Assembly: GCF_000247695.1 (NCBI RefSeq)
Contig: NW_004624751.1
Span: forward strand, 28,274,056-28,338,055
Source: Heterocephalus glaber
Taxonomy: Eukaryota > Chordata > Mammalia > Rodentia > Bathyergidae
Length of the DNA stretch: 64,000 bases
Direction of reading: 5' to 3'
Positions 1 to 12,694 of this stretch are shown piece after piece. The number at the start of each line of letters is the position of its first letter. Position 1 is the first letter of the stretch. The position numbers and the translations under genes were made by a program. The notes beneath the pieces were generated by a model. That model was not told the DNA's origin. It searched no databases and saw only the letters and a list, made by a program, of their open reading frames with translations.

Positions 1-984
1 GTATCTTTAATTTCAGAAAGATCAGGACATGAACACATATTAAATGACTTGGCCAAAGTCTCCTTATTAATGAAGAAAATGTAAGAAACACTTGATTTCA
101 TTCATTTGTATTTCATATAACTGAATATCATATTTTTATAAATAAAAATAAATTTCTTTCTAATATTGATGTTTACATGCATCACAGTGTTATGTAAGGT
201 ACTTAGGTTTAGTGTGAAACAAAAACGGGAGAAATTCTACAAAATCAGAAGCCAGGAAAGATCATTTAGAAAGCTAGACCTTGCACGAATCCTGTCATAC
301 ATCCAGGTGTATTGCCCAGATGGTACAGGTATAAAGCCTATGAAATGGGAAAAATGAGATTGTGAGTGCTATTATGACTGTTCTACATCTATAATACATT
401 TATCCCAAGAGGCAGTTGTACAGCTGTTAACATATATGGGCTTGTATTTTCACTTGTACTTGCAAAGATATTTAAGATTTATGATGATGGGTATCTTTCC
501 TCCATAAAGACTGCAAAATAAGGAAATTTACCAAGGGTACAATCAGGTGATGAGATGCATCCCCCAGGGATTATTGAAGCAAATGAATGAGCAAGATAGT
601 CAGGCTTCTCTGTCCTAGAAGCCAGCTACAGATGAATTAAAAATGGATTCCCTGTTTCTTAGCTAGTTTATTCTGTTATTATGTTATCTTTCATTAACTA
701 TGCTGAAGAAGAATAGAAGGAATAGCAAAATTGCAATTTCATTTTCAGAGGAAAGACATTTAAATATGTACCTAACTTGAAATTATTCTTTGAACTCTAA
801 GAAGTAAGAATTTTGCAACGGCAAAATGCAAAGCCTTCTGTAGTAGTAAGTTTTAATACAGTACAAGTTTATGGCATAGCTTTAATATTGTGCAATTTTA
901 GATAAAAATAATTTGATCTGTTTTCATGTTCTAAAGAGAAGAATATTAAGCTGTATTAAAAGGTACTGATATTCTTTAACAAAT
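1..984. other. AT-rich unique sequence, no gene seen
   Basis: No open frame longer than about 60 codons, no splice-flanked conserved frame and no repeat that I recognise. A 63-codon frame at 166-357 has no recognisable composition or family and is taken as chance. Confidence 0.6.
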
Positions 985-1445
985 GTTGAGGATAGTATTC
1001 ACTCCTATTCTTTGGTGACAACCACAACCTTAGTGGCTTAAAGTTATACAAATATCTGATGGTTGTGGCAATCAGAAGGTCCAAATAGATTCACTTGGTG
1101 AATTAAAATCAAGGTATCAGTAGAGCTGTGTTCTTTCTGGAGGCCTGGGAACCCCTCTCTTCTCCCTTTTCCTTTCCTTTTTCTTCCACCTGCATTCTTT
1201 GGCTCCTGGCCTCTTTCTCTATTTCAAGCCCACAAGTACAACATCCTCAAACCTCAGTTTCTCCTGCTTCCCATTTTCACTCATAAAGACTCTGTAATTT
1301 CATTACTGCTTGAATAATCTGGGAAAATTTCTACATTTTAAGATCTTTAACTTGATCACATCTGCAAAATATGTTTTGCTGTGTAAGGCAGCTTATTATC
1401 AATGTCTTGAGATGTGGACATCTTTGGAGAGTCATGATCCTGGTT
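985..1445 (-). mobile_element. MLT1-like LTR (ERVL-MaLR), decayed
   Basis: Landmarks in order on the plus strand match the reverse complement of an MLT1-type mammalian LTR as I recall it: 'gtggcttaaa', 'aatcaaggta', 'gctgtgttctttctggaggc', 'cattctttggctcctggcc', 'ataatctggg' and finally 'gatgtggacatctttgg'. A second copy of the same family lies in the opposite orientation at 12695-13200, which supports the call. No internal retroviral sequence follows, so it is a solo LTR. It is diverged and old. The subfamily is not determined, and another MaLR subfamily is possible. Confidence 0.62.
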
Positions 1446-1586
1446 ACACCAAGAATGATTATTTATAGAAATAATTGCTTATTTATTGAAAGATAATCAA
1501 CCATCACCTTCAAAACTGAAATTTTATATTAAATCTCAGTATCACAAGTTCAGTATTGAGTTCCAAATCCAAGGAATGATTATTAC

Positions 1587-2094
1587 AATTGGTCCTCAGT
1601 ATTCATGAGTTTCACATATATGGATTCAACCAACAATGGGCTGAAAATATTTGTTAAAAAATTATGCCTGAGCAGCATGTGGTGGTGCACACATACAATT
1701 CCTGCACTGGGGAGCTCAGGCAGGAGGCTCATCACAAAGTGGGGGCCAGCTTTGGCTAAATATTGAATTCAAGACCAGCCTAAACTACATAGCAAGACTG
1801 TCTTAAAAACAAACAAACAAACAAGCAAACAAGCAAACAAATATGTCTGTACTGAGCATGTGCAGATTTTCCTTGTCATTGTTCCCTAAAAATATATCGC
1901 ATCTATTGATGTAACATTTGCAATTTATTAGATATTATAAGTAATCTGGAGATGGTTTGAGTATATAGGAGAATGTGCCTAGGCTATACGCAAATACTGT
2001 GCCATGAAATATAAGGGACTTGACCATCCACTGATTTTGCTATCCACAGGGATCCTAGAACCAATCCCCCAGAGATATTGACAGACATCTGCAT
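1587..2094 (-). mobile_element. MER2-type Tigger (TcMar) DNA transposon, interrupted
   Basis: Both halves follow the short non-autonomous MER2 element as I recall it: 'ggtcctcagtattcatgag', 'ggattcaaccaac' and 'gaaaatatt' on the left; 'gtctgtactgagcatg', 'ttccctaaa', 'tattataagtaatctggaga', 'tgccatgaaatataaggg' and 'cctagaaccaatcccccag' on the right. The ends are degenerate inverted repeats (about 1587-1600 and 2080-2094). A TA follows the right end, as expected for Tc1/mariner elements. It is split by a B1-like SINE at about 1668-1842. With the SINE removed, the length (about 330 bp) fits MER2. It encodes no transposase. Confidence 0.82.
1668..1842 (+). mobile_element. B1/Alu-like (7SL-derived) SINE nested in MER2
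   Basis: Contains the 7SL-derived blocks 'gtggtggtgcac', 'caggcaggaggctcat' and 'ttcaagaccagcctaaac', then 'catagcaagactgtctta' and an (AAAC)n-rich tail to about 1841. Roughly 25 extra bases (near 1737-1765) sit between the second and third blocks, unlike a standard B1, and may be a small duplication or insertion. The MER2 sequence resumes directly after the tail ('tgtctgtactgagc'), so the SINE landed later than the transposon. An approximate duplication ('attatgcctg' against 'atatgtctg') flanks it. Confidence 0.75.
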
Positions 2095-5000
2095 ATCAAT
2101 AACAGACAAAAATGTTTGTTAGATGATGACAAGAAAATTCCTCAAGAAAGGGAGTGATGTCTTTGGACGTATAAAATGTCACATTGGCCCTTTCCCAGAG
2201 TCTGAAGTCAGCAGGTGTTATTCAGAAGAGCACTGTTCCTAAAGATGTGCTTTCTCTGATTTTTCACTTAGCAGATCGGATGATTATCAAGAAATAAATC
2301 AAGCATCAGCAGTCATAGCCAGCTATTTAAATCCAAGATTTGAACATCTTAATTGGTGCGTTAAAAGTTAAGGAGCCAAAGTCATGTTAGATACATAAAG
2401 CTGCTTATGTGCATAAACTATAGTACACTATTTCATGCTTAAGAAGGCATCACATTGTTGGCTGTGTTAAATTATCTTGTAACTTTTATTTGGAAAAATA
2501 AAACTAGAACAAAATTTTTAGGCATATATTGTAACACACAGCAATTGCCCAATTGTCTTCAGCAATCAACACACATACACCTAGTAAACAAACAAACCAA
2601 ACATGTCTGGTCTTAGGCATTATAATAGCTAATATGACTTTAAGCAGATTCTTAAGTGAGAATTTTGATTTGATGATGAAATTTACACCTTGTTGTCATT
2701 GGACATATTTTTTTTTTAGCAGAGGTAATTATTCATTTTACAAAAATTCTTTTTGCATTCAACTTGCCCTGTAAACTAAAAATGTTTGAAAGGAGGATAT
2801 TCCCAGGCCAACTACTCAATTAAAAATGTGTGGTTTATCTATTTTGGGGATAATATATGTCAGTTTTTAAATCCTGGGTTAATTAAACTTGACCGTATAT
2901 CCCAGTATGTTATTGAATATTTATTTAAAGAATGCAAATAAGTTTAAATCTAATCTTAATATTAACCACTGCTTAAGTAATTAGAAAGTGCAATTATCTG
3001 GGGAAAAAGGAAGGCATTTTTAGGCACACATACATACATATACAATGTTTGCAATAATACATAATACATATTCTTACTAGTGTGGATAACTTAAAGCCAG
3101 TGAAATGGAGTTGTCATTTATTATATTTATAATTGAATAAAAACAACTTCTTGGACTTTATGAATCATCTTCCTGACAAGTGCACACTACTCTTTCTAAT
3201 GCAATTTTAAATGATATTTTGATTGCAAAATACCAACAGCTTCCCTTTCCCAGTGTCTTCCATTTACTAGAATATTGTTTCCTGTGCTCATTGGGAATAG
3301 CTTTGTTCTCCTCAGAAAACTGAGGACTTGTAACCCTTCTGCAAATATTCCCTTACTTTTTAATATAATAGTTGACTATTTTATAAAATCATTCATTGCT
3401 TTCTACCATTCCAAGATCATTGCTTACTAATGCATTTTATTCTATTTTACAATATTAAATGTATCCAATAGCAGATGATAGTTTGTTGTTTGCATTTATC
3501 TCGTGAACTCATGACATACAGATGCTGTTTTTAAATGAAACTTTTTAGCAGCATTGTTTAATTTTTAAGTGCACTCATTCCTAAATGCAAAAGTTTAAAA
3601 TCATTATATATTCCTAAATTCAAAAGTTTAAAATCATTTTATATATATATATATATATGCACAGTTATATGCAATAAGGCTTTCACAAAATTCAGAATAG
3701 CCACTGAATATTGCAACACGTTGGCTACCACCTTCTTGCTAAGTATGTGATATGAACCATGACATTACAATCTTAAAACTGTAACAAGAATGAGTTATGT
3801 TTGTACTATTTCCCATTCTCATTATATTCTTTGTCACACAATGAATTAATGTTGTGCCATTTTCTATTCTCATTACAATCTTTTCCTTATGAATGGGGTA
3901 TCAGAATTTTAATGTCTTTTGTAATCTGTGAAATATGGTAGTATGTTTTGTTATACTACTATGACCTTGCTAATATTTTGCATTTTGATTGGTTAGTCCA
4001 AGATGTAATATACGGGGTAAGGTTAAAATGATTGGCTAATGAAATAATTCTTAGTGTTTTTGACTGTTTTAATAAAATCAGTTTAAGGAACACTTTAAAA
4101 ACTTTAATTTTTGTATGCATAAAAATGATAACCTTGGGATAATAGGCAAGTACATCTCAGTATAGAACTACACAGTGACTTTACCATATAAATTAGAGGT
4201 GATGCAGAGAAATTATTTCAGATATTAAGAAGTTAAAATATGCTTTCCTGAAGTTTTATTACTCTTTTGCTTACCCTTTTTATTTCAATGCATGTAAACA
4301 TGATGTAACAGAGTTAATTTATTGTTTGCCTACACATTCGACTCCTATTTTTCCATTAATGTATTATTTGAAAATGTGTTGCTAAATGTTTTTTTTTTTC
4401 TGTATGAGATTTGTTATCATTTCATGTTGGAAATTTAAAGTCTTGCCTTTGATTGTCTTAGGTTATAAAGTATTTCTGTATATGTTTTTAAAAAAATAAT
4501 TAAAATAAATAATTTAATGTAAATTAAGTCCAACTTCTATTGTTTTTAGTTCTTTTAGAAGGACATTTCTAGTTGGCAGTGTCATCTCTCTCTCTCTGTC
4601 TAGTTTATCATATATGTTTCTTTTTATACTTGTAACTTCACTTAGTCTAATCCTCTTTGGAAACAGATGTTCATAGCATGGAAAATACTTTATATATTAA
4701 AGTAGGTGATTTTACAAAAAGTATATAAGATTGACATTTTAATTACTGTGTGTTGGAGTTTGAAATCAATTTGTCAATTTATAGAGGAACAAAGTAAATA
4801 CATTGGAAGTTGGAAGTAAAAATTTCAGTTGACATAAAGTATTTGATTGGAACTTTTGGGTAGTGGGACTAAAAAAATGGTATGTGGCAGGGGGGAGTAT
4901 GCAGAGAAAAAGGGTATAAATTTCCAGTTTGGTAAGCTCTGATGGTCTCATGTTTTGATGAGTGTCCATTTTGAGGCTGTAGGTAAATTCTCATTATATT

Positions 5001-6769
5001 ACAGACACCAAGAAAATAATCAAAATTTTGTCTTAAATCATTGCAAAAGCAAACCCTCCATTGGCCTGTTCTGTTTTATGAAGTAGGATAGTAGGTATAG
5101 TAGTTTCAGGATAAAATGGCAAGTACAGTATACAATATACTTTTGATTTGTAGTCTCAATTTTTATTTTTTTATTATTTTTTCCAATTTTTAAACTTTGC
5201 TAATAAATCTTCCAAATAAGTAGATTCATTTCTTTTAATTATCTTTATTTCTAGTTTGAATGCACAAATCTGCATTTTGATATTATATTTTACAACTCTT
5301 TAACTTTATATATTTCCTTATTCATTAGGTCATTCAAAAATACTTCACATGTGATTATTTCTACTGAGAGTAAAGCTATATTGTAACTTCTAATGCAGTA
5401 TCAGTTTTATTAGTGAGCAAGTACCTGATCTATTGCTCAAGGATTGAAATGATTATCTTTATGCCATTTATACACAGAGCAATTTCCAGTACTCATAGTG
5501 GCAAAAACAAAGCTTTCCCAAAGACCAATAGCAGCCCTTACAAAATATAATATATATGAGAGACGACAAGAAAGTTCACTTTGTTCGCAACCTACTCTAA
5601 ACCTGCTGTGTCAGATGTGAGAGTTTTCTTACTCCCTGTGAGAATAAAAGAAATTTAGCATGCTAAAACATCTTTAAGTGTGCATCAGGCTACTTCTTGC
5701 TGGTAAATCGTTTATTCAGCAAGTCATCTCTTCTCCAGAAATAATACAGATTTTTATAGTAATTACAAGTTTAAAGTTTAGCCTTGCATCTTTTATTGTT
5801 TATAGTTGGAATGCTCTTGTTTGCTGAATTTTGTTAGTGAAAATACAGGCCTCTCATCTATTATTTTTAGTTTCACAATATCTTTGATATACAATATTCA
5901 TTTTAAGATTTTGTATTGGTATTTAATTTTCTAATCACTGTTTATATCAAAATATTTAAATTATGTAACTTATTTTCCTTTAAATCTTCTAACATCATAA
6001 ATATTTATTACATTTTTCACATGTTCATGTTTGAATGGCTATTTTTCCATTTCCTTTCAAATTGACATTTCATTAAATATGTTTGTAGATTTCAGAAATC
6101 AAGATGCCTGAAAAATTGTCATAAACAATTTCTTATAGTTTGCTAATGAAAAACTGGCTAAGTTACAAATAAAAATCATGCGGCAAATGGAGTGGTAAAG
6201 AGAGATTAAACTATAATCATGGGATAGTCAAATTGTACTGAGATCTTTATTAAATCATAATTTGCAAGTTAACCTGAAGATACCTCACCAGTTGTTTTGG
6301 TACCTAGAGATCAAGCCATTCAATAATAGTACATATTCACATTTCCCTATATGATTAAGGGCCAACAAATTGTCATCGCATCTTACCTAATCTCTCTTAG
6401 GGCCAAATTTTGCCTCCTAACTCCCCCACCATGATTTCCATGAATGGTAGTGAAAGTTATGAATACACATCAGAAGGAAGAATTTATTTTCCAAATAAAT
6501 AAAGGACAAATAAAAGCACTGGGTCCCTAGGGTCTTTTAGGTAAATAAACATAAATGCTGGTCTCTCACTGACTTGACTAAGTCTTGTCATTCTAGCACT
6601 GCACCTTTAAATATCCATGATATTCAGCATGGTGTTTATTTATCACTATTCTACTAAAAATGGCTAAAATTTTTAGGGATAACTTTGAACTCCATACATT
6701 CACCATGGTTCATGATGATTTTCTCACCAGATTAGAAAATAACAAATTTTATTTTAATACATTAATGTT
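2095..6769. other. AT-rich intergenic or intronic stretch, no gene
   Basis: No coding frame of interest and no recognisable young repeat. It holds a 33-bp tandem duplication near 3.6 kb with an adjoining (AT)n run, a short (TC)n near 4590, and many AT-only patches. Frames at 2553-2774 (+) and 4766-4969 (-) look like chance frames. Confidence 0.6.
3577..3658. repeat. 33-bp tandem duplication followed by (AT)n
   Basis: The unit 'attcctaaatgcaaaag...' at 3577-3609 is repeated at 3610-3642 with two or three substitutions (for example 'aaatgcaaaa' against 'aaattcaaaa'). The second copy runs into an (AT) dinucleotide run of about 16-18 bases ending near 3658. Two adjacent units diverged by a few percent suggest an old replication-slippage duplication. 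Confidence 0.85.
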
Positions 6770-7020
6770 AACAAAGCTAACATTTTTGAGTGTTCTCTGA
6801 ATGGCAGTCACGCTTTTCATTTTTCATACATGATTAATGAATTGTCGCAATCACTATCCAAAGTATTATTGCTTTTGTTTTTATATAGATGAGGAAACTA
6901 TAGCACAAAAAAGAAACAATGTAAATTTTCCAAGGAGTGTTTAATAAGTAAGTGATAAATATGGAAGAGCCCAGATGATATGGCTTCAGAGCTTTGTTCT
7001 TAACTATGAAACCACCTCCC
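6770..7020 (-). mobile_element. MIR SINE, decayed
   Basis: The 'agctaacatttttgagtgttctctgaatg' region, 'catgattaatgaattgtcgcaatc', 'gatgaggaaactatagcac' and 'tggcttcagagctttgttctt...' follow the reverse complement of MIR in order: the tail first, then the core 'gaggaaactgaggca' block, then the tRNA-related head. It is ancient, with many substitutions. No gene is associated with it. Confidence 0.7.
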
Positions 7021-10000
7021 TAAATCAAGAAATGTGTCACTAGAAGACCATTTTCCTGATTGTAGTGTCAGCTGAAACAGTCACAGTGCTTTATTTCCCA
7101 TTGTGTTTTTTTACTTGGCCACTACACTAAACTACTTGTAATTATCCAAATATAATAGTTTTGAAATATTTCCTAATAAACTTCCCCTTCTCAGAAACCT
7201 GCTGTCTTTTCTCCTCTGAAGGTTTTTTCCTTTATGTTAAAGGTAGATAACCATAAAGACAATAATAATGCAAATAATACAAAGGGAACCTTTCTCTAAT
7301 AGGAATGGTAAGCAGTCCTCTTTATTCTAGGGGACAGAGAGAGGCAACTAGACTAGGAATGTCCTGTCTTTTAAGCCCTCCCCATTGCTCAAGTGAAGTC
7401 TGTCAAACAATGAGGATGGTGGGGTAATTCCAGACCTAGATTGAGAAAGCTGTAAGGTCCTCGATGCATCACTATACCAATATATGGATTTGAGTTACAG
7501 TAGCTACTGGAAGGGTAAACAGAGAGTGTGGGAGCGCCTGACACATTTTATTTTTCATAGCCATGGAATGTCATGGAAGAGATCCAGAGGTTGCCATGGA
7601 AAGCTACAGGAGTTTTTGAGAGTATCTGAGTGTGTCAGCCAAGAGACAGCCACCATGTGGGGTGGGTGGTGAAGTCTATAGCAAAAATCTGAGGTGGACC
7701 TTCCAAAATCATTGGCCAAATGAGAATGGTTGAAGTTCAAGGGGCCAGGAACAGGGGAAGCAACCACCCTCTGGCTCCTCAGAAACCATGTTCTCTTGCG
7801 CTAGTCCATACAGAGAGAATTCCCACAAGTTCTAACAGCTGGAGGACTTCCAGAAACTGGTCAGGAAAATGATACGAAATGGAAATCAGTAAGAGCTTTC
7901 AAAGAAGGACCACCCACAGACATGACAGCACTTTTTTTCCACGATGAAATTTCATGGGCTTTCCTTGTGCTATCTGGAGGCCACCAGAAGATAAACAATG
8001 AAGAAGGAGAAGGATGAAGAAAGATAATGGATTTCTTAAAAGAGACCTAGTTTATTTCAAGACAGGGGCTTGGATAGAAACTCCAATAATTATGTTTCAA
8101 TATTCTTTCAACTAATCAGTGAAAATGATAGGAGAGAAAGGTGATGTTCCAAAGGAGAAAAATTGATTAATAATTATATATGAATTATGATTGTGTAGTA
8201 AATTCCCACTTGTTGCAACATATGCTCTGGAGTTTCCTATATTATTTACATGTTGGTGCCTGCTTCTTAAATGCTCATCTTCTCTTGTTATTTCCATCTC
8301 TGCTTTGCTGTTCATATCTTGAGTTTTGGTCCAAGTGATCCTTCAACTTGTGCAAGTCTTCTCAAATCTCAGTTATGCACACCTAATTTGAGTTCCCCCA
8401 TAAACCTTCTCTAACATGGTATTATAGTGTTCCTCCACCATTATGTATAATTATGATTTGTGTTATTTTCTGTTTTCTAGTCTAAAGAAAATAAATGTAT
8501 CCTCTTCATCTATGTATTTCTACTAATTAACACCATAACAGAAATGGCAGATATAGGCAAAGAAATTCGAATTTTCAAAGATGACATTTGAAGTAATTCC
8601 CTTTTTGCTATGATAGTGAAATATTTTAATCTTTGAAAAGGAGTTTTGAAGATCTCTCGGTATATTTATACAGATACCTAGACTCACTCTATTCAGTTTC
8701 CTTGGGTCAGGCAACACCATTATGATTAGCAATGTTTGAATAAAAAGATCACAAAGCATTGCAGTCTAACCATTGTGCAGATGGATGAAATGGAAACTCA
8801 AATCCTGAGCTTCCCCAGCAAAAACCTTCATAATGGCATCCTTCTAACTTCAGTGGCAGTCCTTTCCCAGCTTTAGGAGAAGTGGTCTGGTCACTCCTTT
8901 ATTCTGCCCCTACCACAATTAGTTTTCCTTTATTTCCCACAGAATAGCTGAGAGGAAAGGAGACTTTTAACCCACATCCCATACTTAGAGTCGTATGTTG
9001 ATTAAATTTTAATATTAGCAACTCTTTGTCTTTAAAATATTAGTTTTTTTCTAAGATAATAAATTTGTCAATCAAACTATGTTTATTTAACAAATTTTTG
9101 AGCAATTAGAATACAATTATGCCATTTTTAGAGTTATAACTTGGAGTAGAGGTAGATATTTTTGGTATATATATATTTGGATTGAATATAGAACCTGAAA
9201 TGCTGTTGAAAAAAATTATCAGGCTTTAATAAACTTTACGCATGACTTGATTGCAGTTGTACATACAAAGAAAACAAATATAGTTCCTAATTAATTCACC
9301 TTAGAATAGCAACTATTTGTTTAAAATAAGCAGTTTAGTCAAAATTATAGATAATTGTTTGTAGCATTTTTAGTGTGTGGCTTTGTTAAAATTTCAACTG
9401 TCATAAAAGACTTCATGTTTAAAAATTTGTTTACCAGATTCTGTACTATCCTTGGACTTTTGCTAAAACTGTGTTTTTATTGTTTTATTTTTATGTTACT
9501 GTGTGATTTTACTGAATGACATTTTCAAAGAAAAAAATAACCAAATGAAAAAACTTACTCCATACTTATGTGCTTTATTTTTTATATTTTTATATTTTTT
9601 CTGCCCAGACATTTGAGGAAATGTAAAATTTTTCTGTGCATATTTTTCCCTTTGGCCATTTCCATATTTAATTTCAGTCATAGTCCCTCTTAAATACTTT
9701 ATGTAAATTCTAGTAATATTTTGTTTTTTCATCTTGATTTTTTCATATAGCCAATATATCATATCAAATAAATATCTACCATTAGGAAATATAAAGATAT
9801 ATAGACATTTTTCTCTCCTGAAGGAAGAGATCTAGCTTAAGCTATAAAATGTACAAACATAGACACACATAACCATCAACACAATTGTATGTGTCAGTCG
9901 AATGCAAAATGTGAAGATTAGATGAAGTTATCTCAAAACTTTTCAAGCTCTATAATTTTGGAACCTGTCGCTGAAGTTATGAAAGAGGTGGGCTCCAGTT

Positions 10001-11119
10001 ATTCTTAGTAGGATGTGATTATTCTGGATAATGCTCATTGAGAAATCTCAGTGCAGTAGGGCATACTTGAAAACTCATATTCTCAGCATCCAACTAAAGA
10101 GATTATTTGGACCAATACCTCATTGTTCACTAGAAGCTTTAGCTCCCTATTTTATAACTTTAGTTGGGCAGAGAAAGTTGTCCAACACCCAGGTAGTTAA
10201 AGAACGATGAATCTGACCACTTGCACAAGAGAGATTCTTCGAATGAGTGTTCATGAGCACATGTGGATGATAAGGGAATGGTGAGAAAGTAGCCAAGGAC
10301 GTCCAGGGTCAGAAAGATGTAGAAAACAAGGCAAAAATAAGAATAGGACCAAATCATGGAGAACTTGGACTATGAGCAGATTGCTGTCTCTGGAAATTAA
10401 TGAGCACGCATTTCAAATTGGGCAGTCTGGTATTTAGAGTATTTGTTCAAGAGAGAAACTGAGAAAGTATCAGATATTTTGATGAAAGGAACATTCTGTC
10501 AGAAAACCACAAGGATCAAGGGAAGAATTAGGAGTTTGCGGGAGACTTTGGAATTTCAATTTGTGTGTTTTCAGCCAACTCCCCCTAATAAATGAGATGT
10601 GGCAGGGATGAGGGACATGGTGAAAGCTTCTCATCATTCATATTCTCTTTAATCCAGAGCACTTGAAATGCAAGTAAGTGACTGGTGTGGCAGCCCTCCT
10701 TGTGCATTTCAAGTGTGTGAGTCACAACTTTGCAGAGCAGGACGTCAACAAAGAACATGGTGATGTGGTTTTATGATCCATCTGGCAGAGGGCTGTGATC
10801 AGCCTGTTGGAAAACCCATCTCTAGGCAGGGTGGCACCATTGGAGGTTTTGAGCAGGGGTTGGACATGATCAAAGTGGTTAATCTGACTTGTAAGGCTGC
10901 AATACTGGAACTGCAAAAGTCAGCTGAGAATCTATTTCAGGAGTCTAAATAGAAGGTGATAGAAGCCTGGACAAGAGAACATAACAGTATGACTGGACAG
11001 GAAAGAACAAATACAGACAACTTCAGAAAAATAACAGATAGGGCTTGGCTGATTAAAGGCAACACTGTCCAATGGAACTGGCTTACACTATGAGTAAAAC
11101 AGACCTTCTGTCAGGGTCT
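7021..11119. other. AT-rich stretch with small moderate-GC patches, no gene
   Basis: Several frames of 60-88 codons occur (for example 9496-9762 minus, 8523-8759 minus), but none shows a family signature. Much of 9.0-9.8 kb is A/T homopolymer-rich. The 7.3-7.9 kb part has higher GC but I recognise nothing in it. Part of 10.8-11.0 kb resembles an ancient repeat listed separately. Confidence 0.5.
10795..10985 (+). repeat. Possible ancient mammalian interspersed repeat
   Basis: The run 'accattggaggttttgagcag', 'ggacatgatcaaagtggtta' and 'agaaggtgatagaagcctgg' resembles a widespread old mammalian repeat that I recall but cannot name. A related stretch may be at 42040-42400. No TSD or terminal structure is visible. 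The assignment is weak. Confidence 0.3.
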
Positions 11120-11315
11120 TAGTAGATCTTAAGTCAAATATGTACTAGCTATATGGTCTTCAAAAGGTACAACCTTTCTGATCCTTTGTTTCTTCCCCTG
11201 TAAAAGGGTGAAAATATTCTAAAATATTGACTATTTTGAAATATCATGAGTGTTCAATAAGAAGTGCAATATATTAGACGCAGATGATAGCTATCATCAT
11301 CATTATTGTTATAAT
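11120..11315 (+). mobile_element. MIR SINE, sense orientation
   Basis: Follows the 3' two-thirds of MIR: 'ctagctatatggtcttcaaa', 'cctttctgatcctttgtttc', 'ctgtaaaagggtgaaaatat', 'atcatgagtgttcaataag' and a final A/T-rich 'atcatcattattgtt' tail. The linker-then-'caataa' order matches MIR. Divergence is high, as expected for this pre-eutherian family. Confidence 0.75.
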
Positions 11316-11857
11316 TATATATGGGATAAAATGGGAAGATGAGATAGAAACTGAGAGAATTGTGGAACCACTGAAAAACACTTGGAAGCAAAAGTTTGAG
11401 TTAGTTTAAATGTGTCTATTGCACTGAATAATTTATCTTAATAAAATAGCTACCAGAGTTGCATGAATCAGGTATATTTTGAGAATGATTTGATAAATTT
11501 CTCCAATGGAAAACAGGAAAAATAAACAAAACAAACATTGGAGCACTAAAGCAGTAAGCTAGACTTAGTGGTGGGGAGGACTTCCATATTAAATTAGAGT
11601 TCTAATTTTAGTGCAATATTCATTAGGTTATTTTGTGTCTCACTCATATATTGAATGTTTAATGTGAGTCCAGCTAAACATATAATGTGTTTCAATATTG
11701 TACTTCATCAAAGGGCCTGCAGGAGCTACCCTTGAAATGCAAGTACTTTGGGTGCTGATCATTAATTTCATACCAGAAATACAGTTTAGAAAGCAGTTAT
11801 TATGGTTGTTGAATCTAAAAATGGAAGGGTATAGAAAAATATCAATGTCTGCATAAA

Positions 11858-11991
11858 AAAATGGGCCAGAGGACTGGGGATTTAGCACAGTGGTGCCGCC
11901 ACCTGCCTTGCAAGTGCAAGGGCCTGAGCTCAATCCCTGTTAAAAAAAAAAAAAAAAAAAAAAGAAAGAAAGAAAAAGAAAATGGGCCAGA
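11858..11991 (+). mobile_element. ID-type tRNA-derived SINE with perfect 13-bp TSD
   Basis: The body at 11871-11945 carries tRNA-like A-box ('ttagcacagtgg') and B-box ('gagctcaatccc') blocks, that is, an internal pol III promoter. It is followed by a long A-run with (GAAA)n to 11978. The 13-bp TSD 'aaaatgggccaga' is exact at 11858-11870 and 11979-11991, with A-tail adjacent to the second copy, which is diagnostic of L1-driven retroposition. The intact TSD and long tail indicate a young copy. No function beyond mobility is implied. Confidence 0.92.
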
Positions 11992-12019
11992 ATGCAGAGT
12001 TTCCTTTTTTGACTCAGGT

Positions 12020-12540
12020 ATCAATGTAGTTTTTAGACAACATGTTAAGGCTTATGATCTTGTGTACAGCTGTTTTAGAAAAAACATTTTTAAAGACTGA
12101 CACTGTAGAATTTTGGTCTTTTTGTATCTTGAGGACTAATGGGAATTTCACCATCTCTCCTTTTAAGACATTTTATTCTGTGAATTTTGTTAAAAGAGCA
12201 GGTTCTGGAAAGCTCTGACAGCTTCTTCAGCAAAAGATCCAGGATTGTCAGCCATTGATGCAAAGACCTGAATCTGCTTTGACACTCAGAACAGGCTTCT
12301 GGCAATGTTATGTCTTTCTTTTAGATGTTTGGATAAGTCACACAGCTTAGACACTGCATCATACATTATGCCTAAGTCATAAGCAAATGCTACCAAGGTA
12401 AGGGTATTCCTTAGTCCACTGTACTTTGTTCCATGTTTTGAAACTGTAGATGTGTCATTTGAATACATCAGTAAATATTTCCTTGCAGTTTGAATATGCA
12501 TTTAGAATGGCTTTGACAGCTCTTTTATTGATCATCTGAA
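12020..12540 (-). pseudogene. Candidate decayed hAT-transposase-like coding remnant
   Basis: Two minus-strand frames abut at about 12286-12305. One (12501 to 12286, 71 codons) reads like a helical C-terminal segment with 'YDAVSKLCDLSKHL'; the other (12305 to 12090, 71 codons) continues with 'CQSRFRSLHQWL' and ends near a 'KFYSVSL' motif. The order (a 'MYDAVSKLCDLS'-like helix, then a 'F.S..L'-type helix, then 'F..VSL') resembles the region before the dimerisation domain of hAT-derived proteins. A frameshift between the frames and the absence of upstream coding sequence argue for a pseudogene or transposon relic. I cannot name the parent. Chance is possible. Confidence 0.35.
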
Positions 12541-12694
12541 AGAATTCAACATCACTGCTAATTTCAAATAGATTTATAGTATATATATTTATATTTTACT
12601 AGTAAAATAGCAATATAAACTATGAAAAAGAAGTACCTGTGAAAAGAAATACCTCACAATTATAGAATTTAGTTGGCTTATGGGTAATGTCTGC

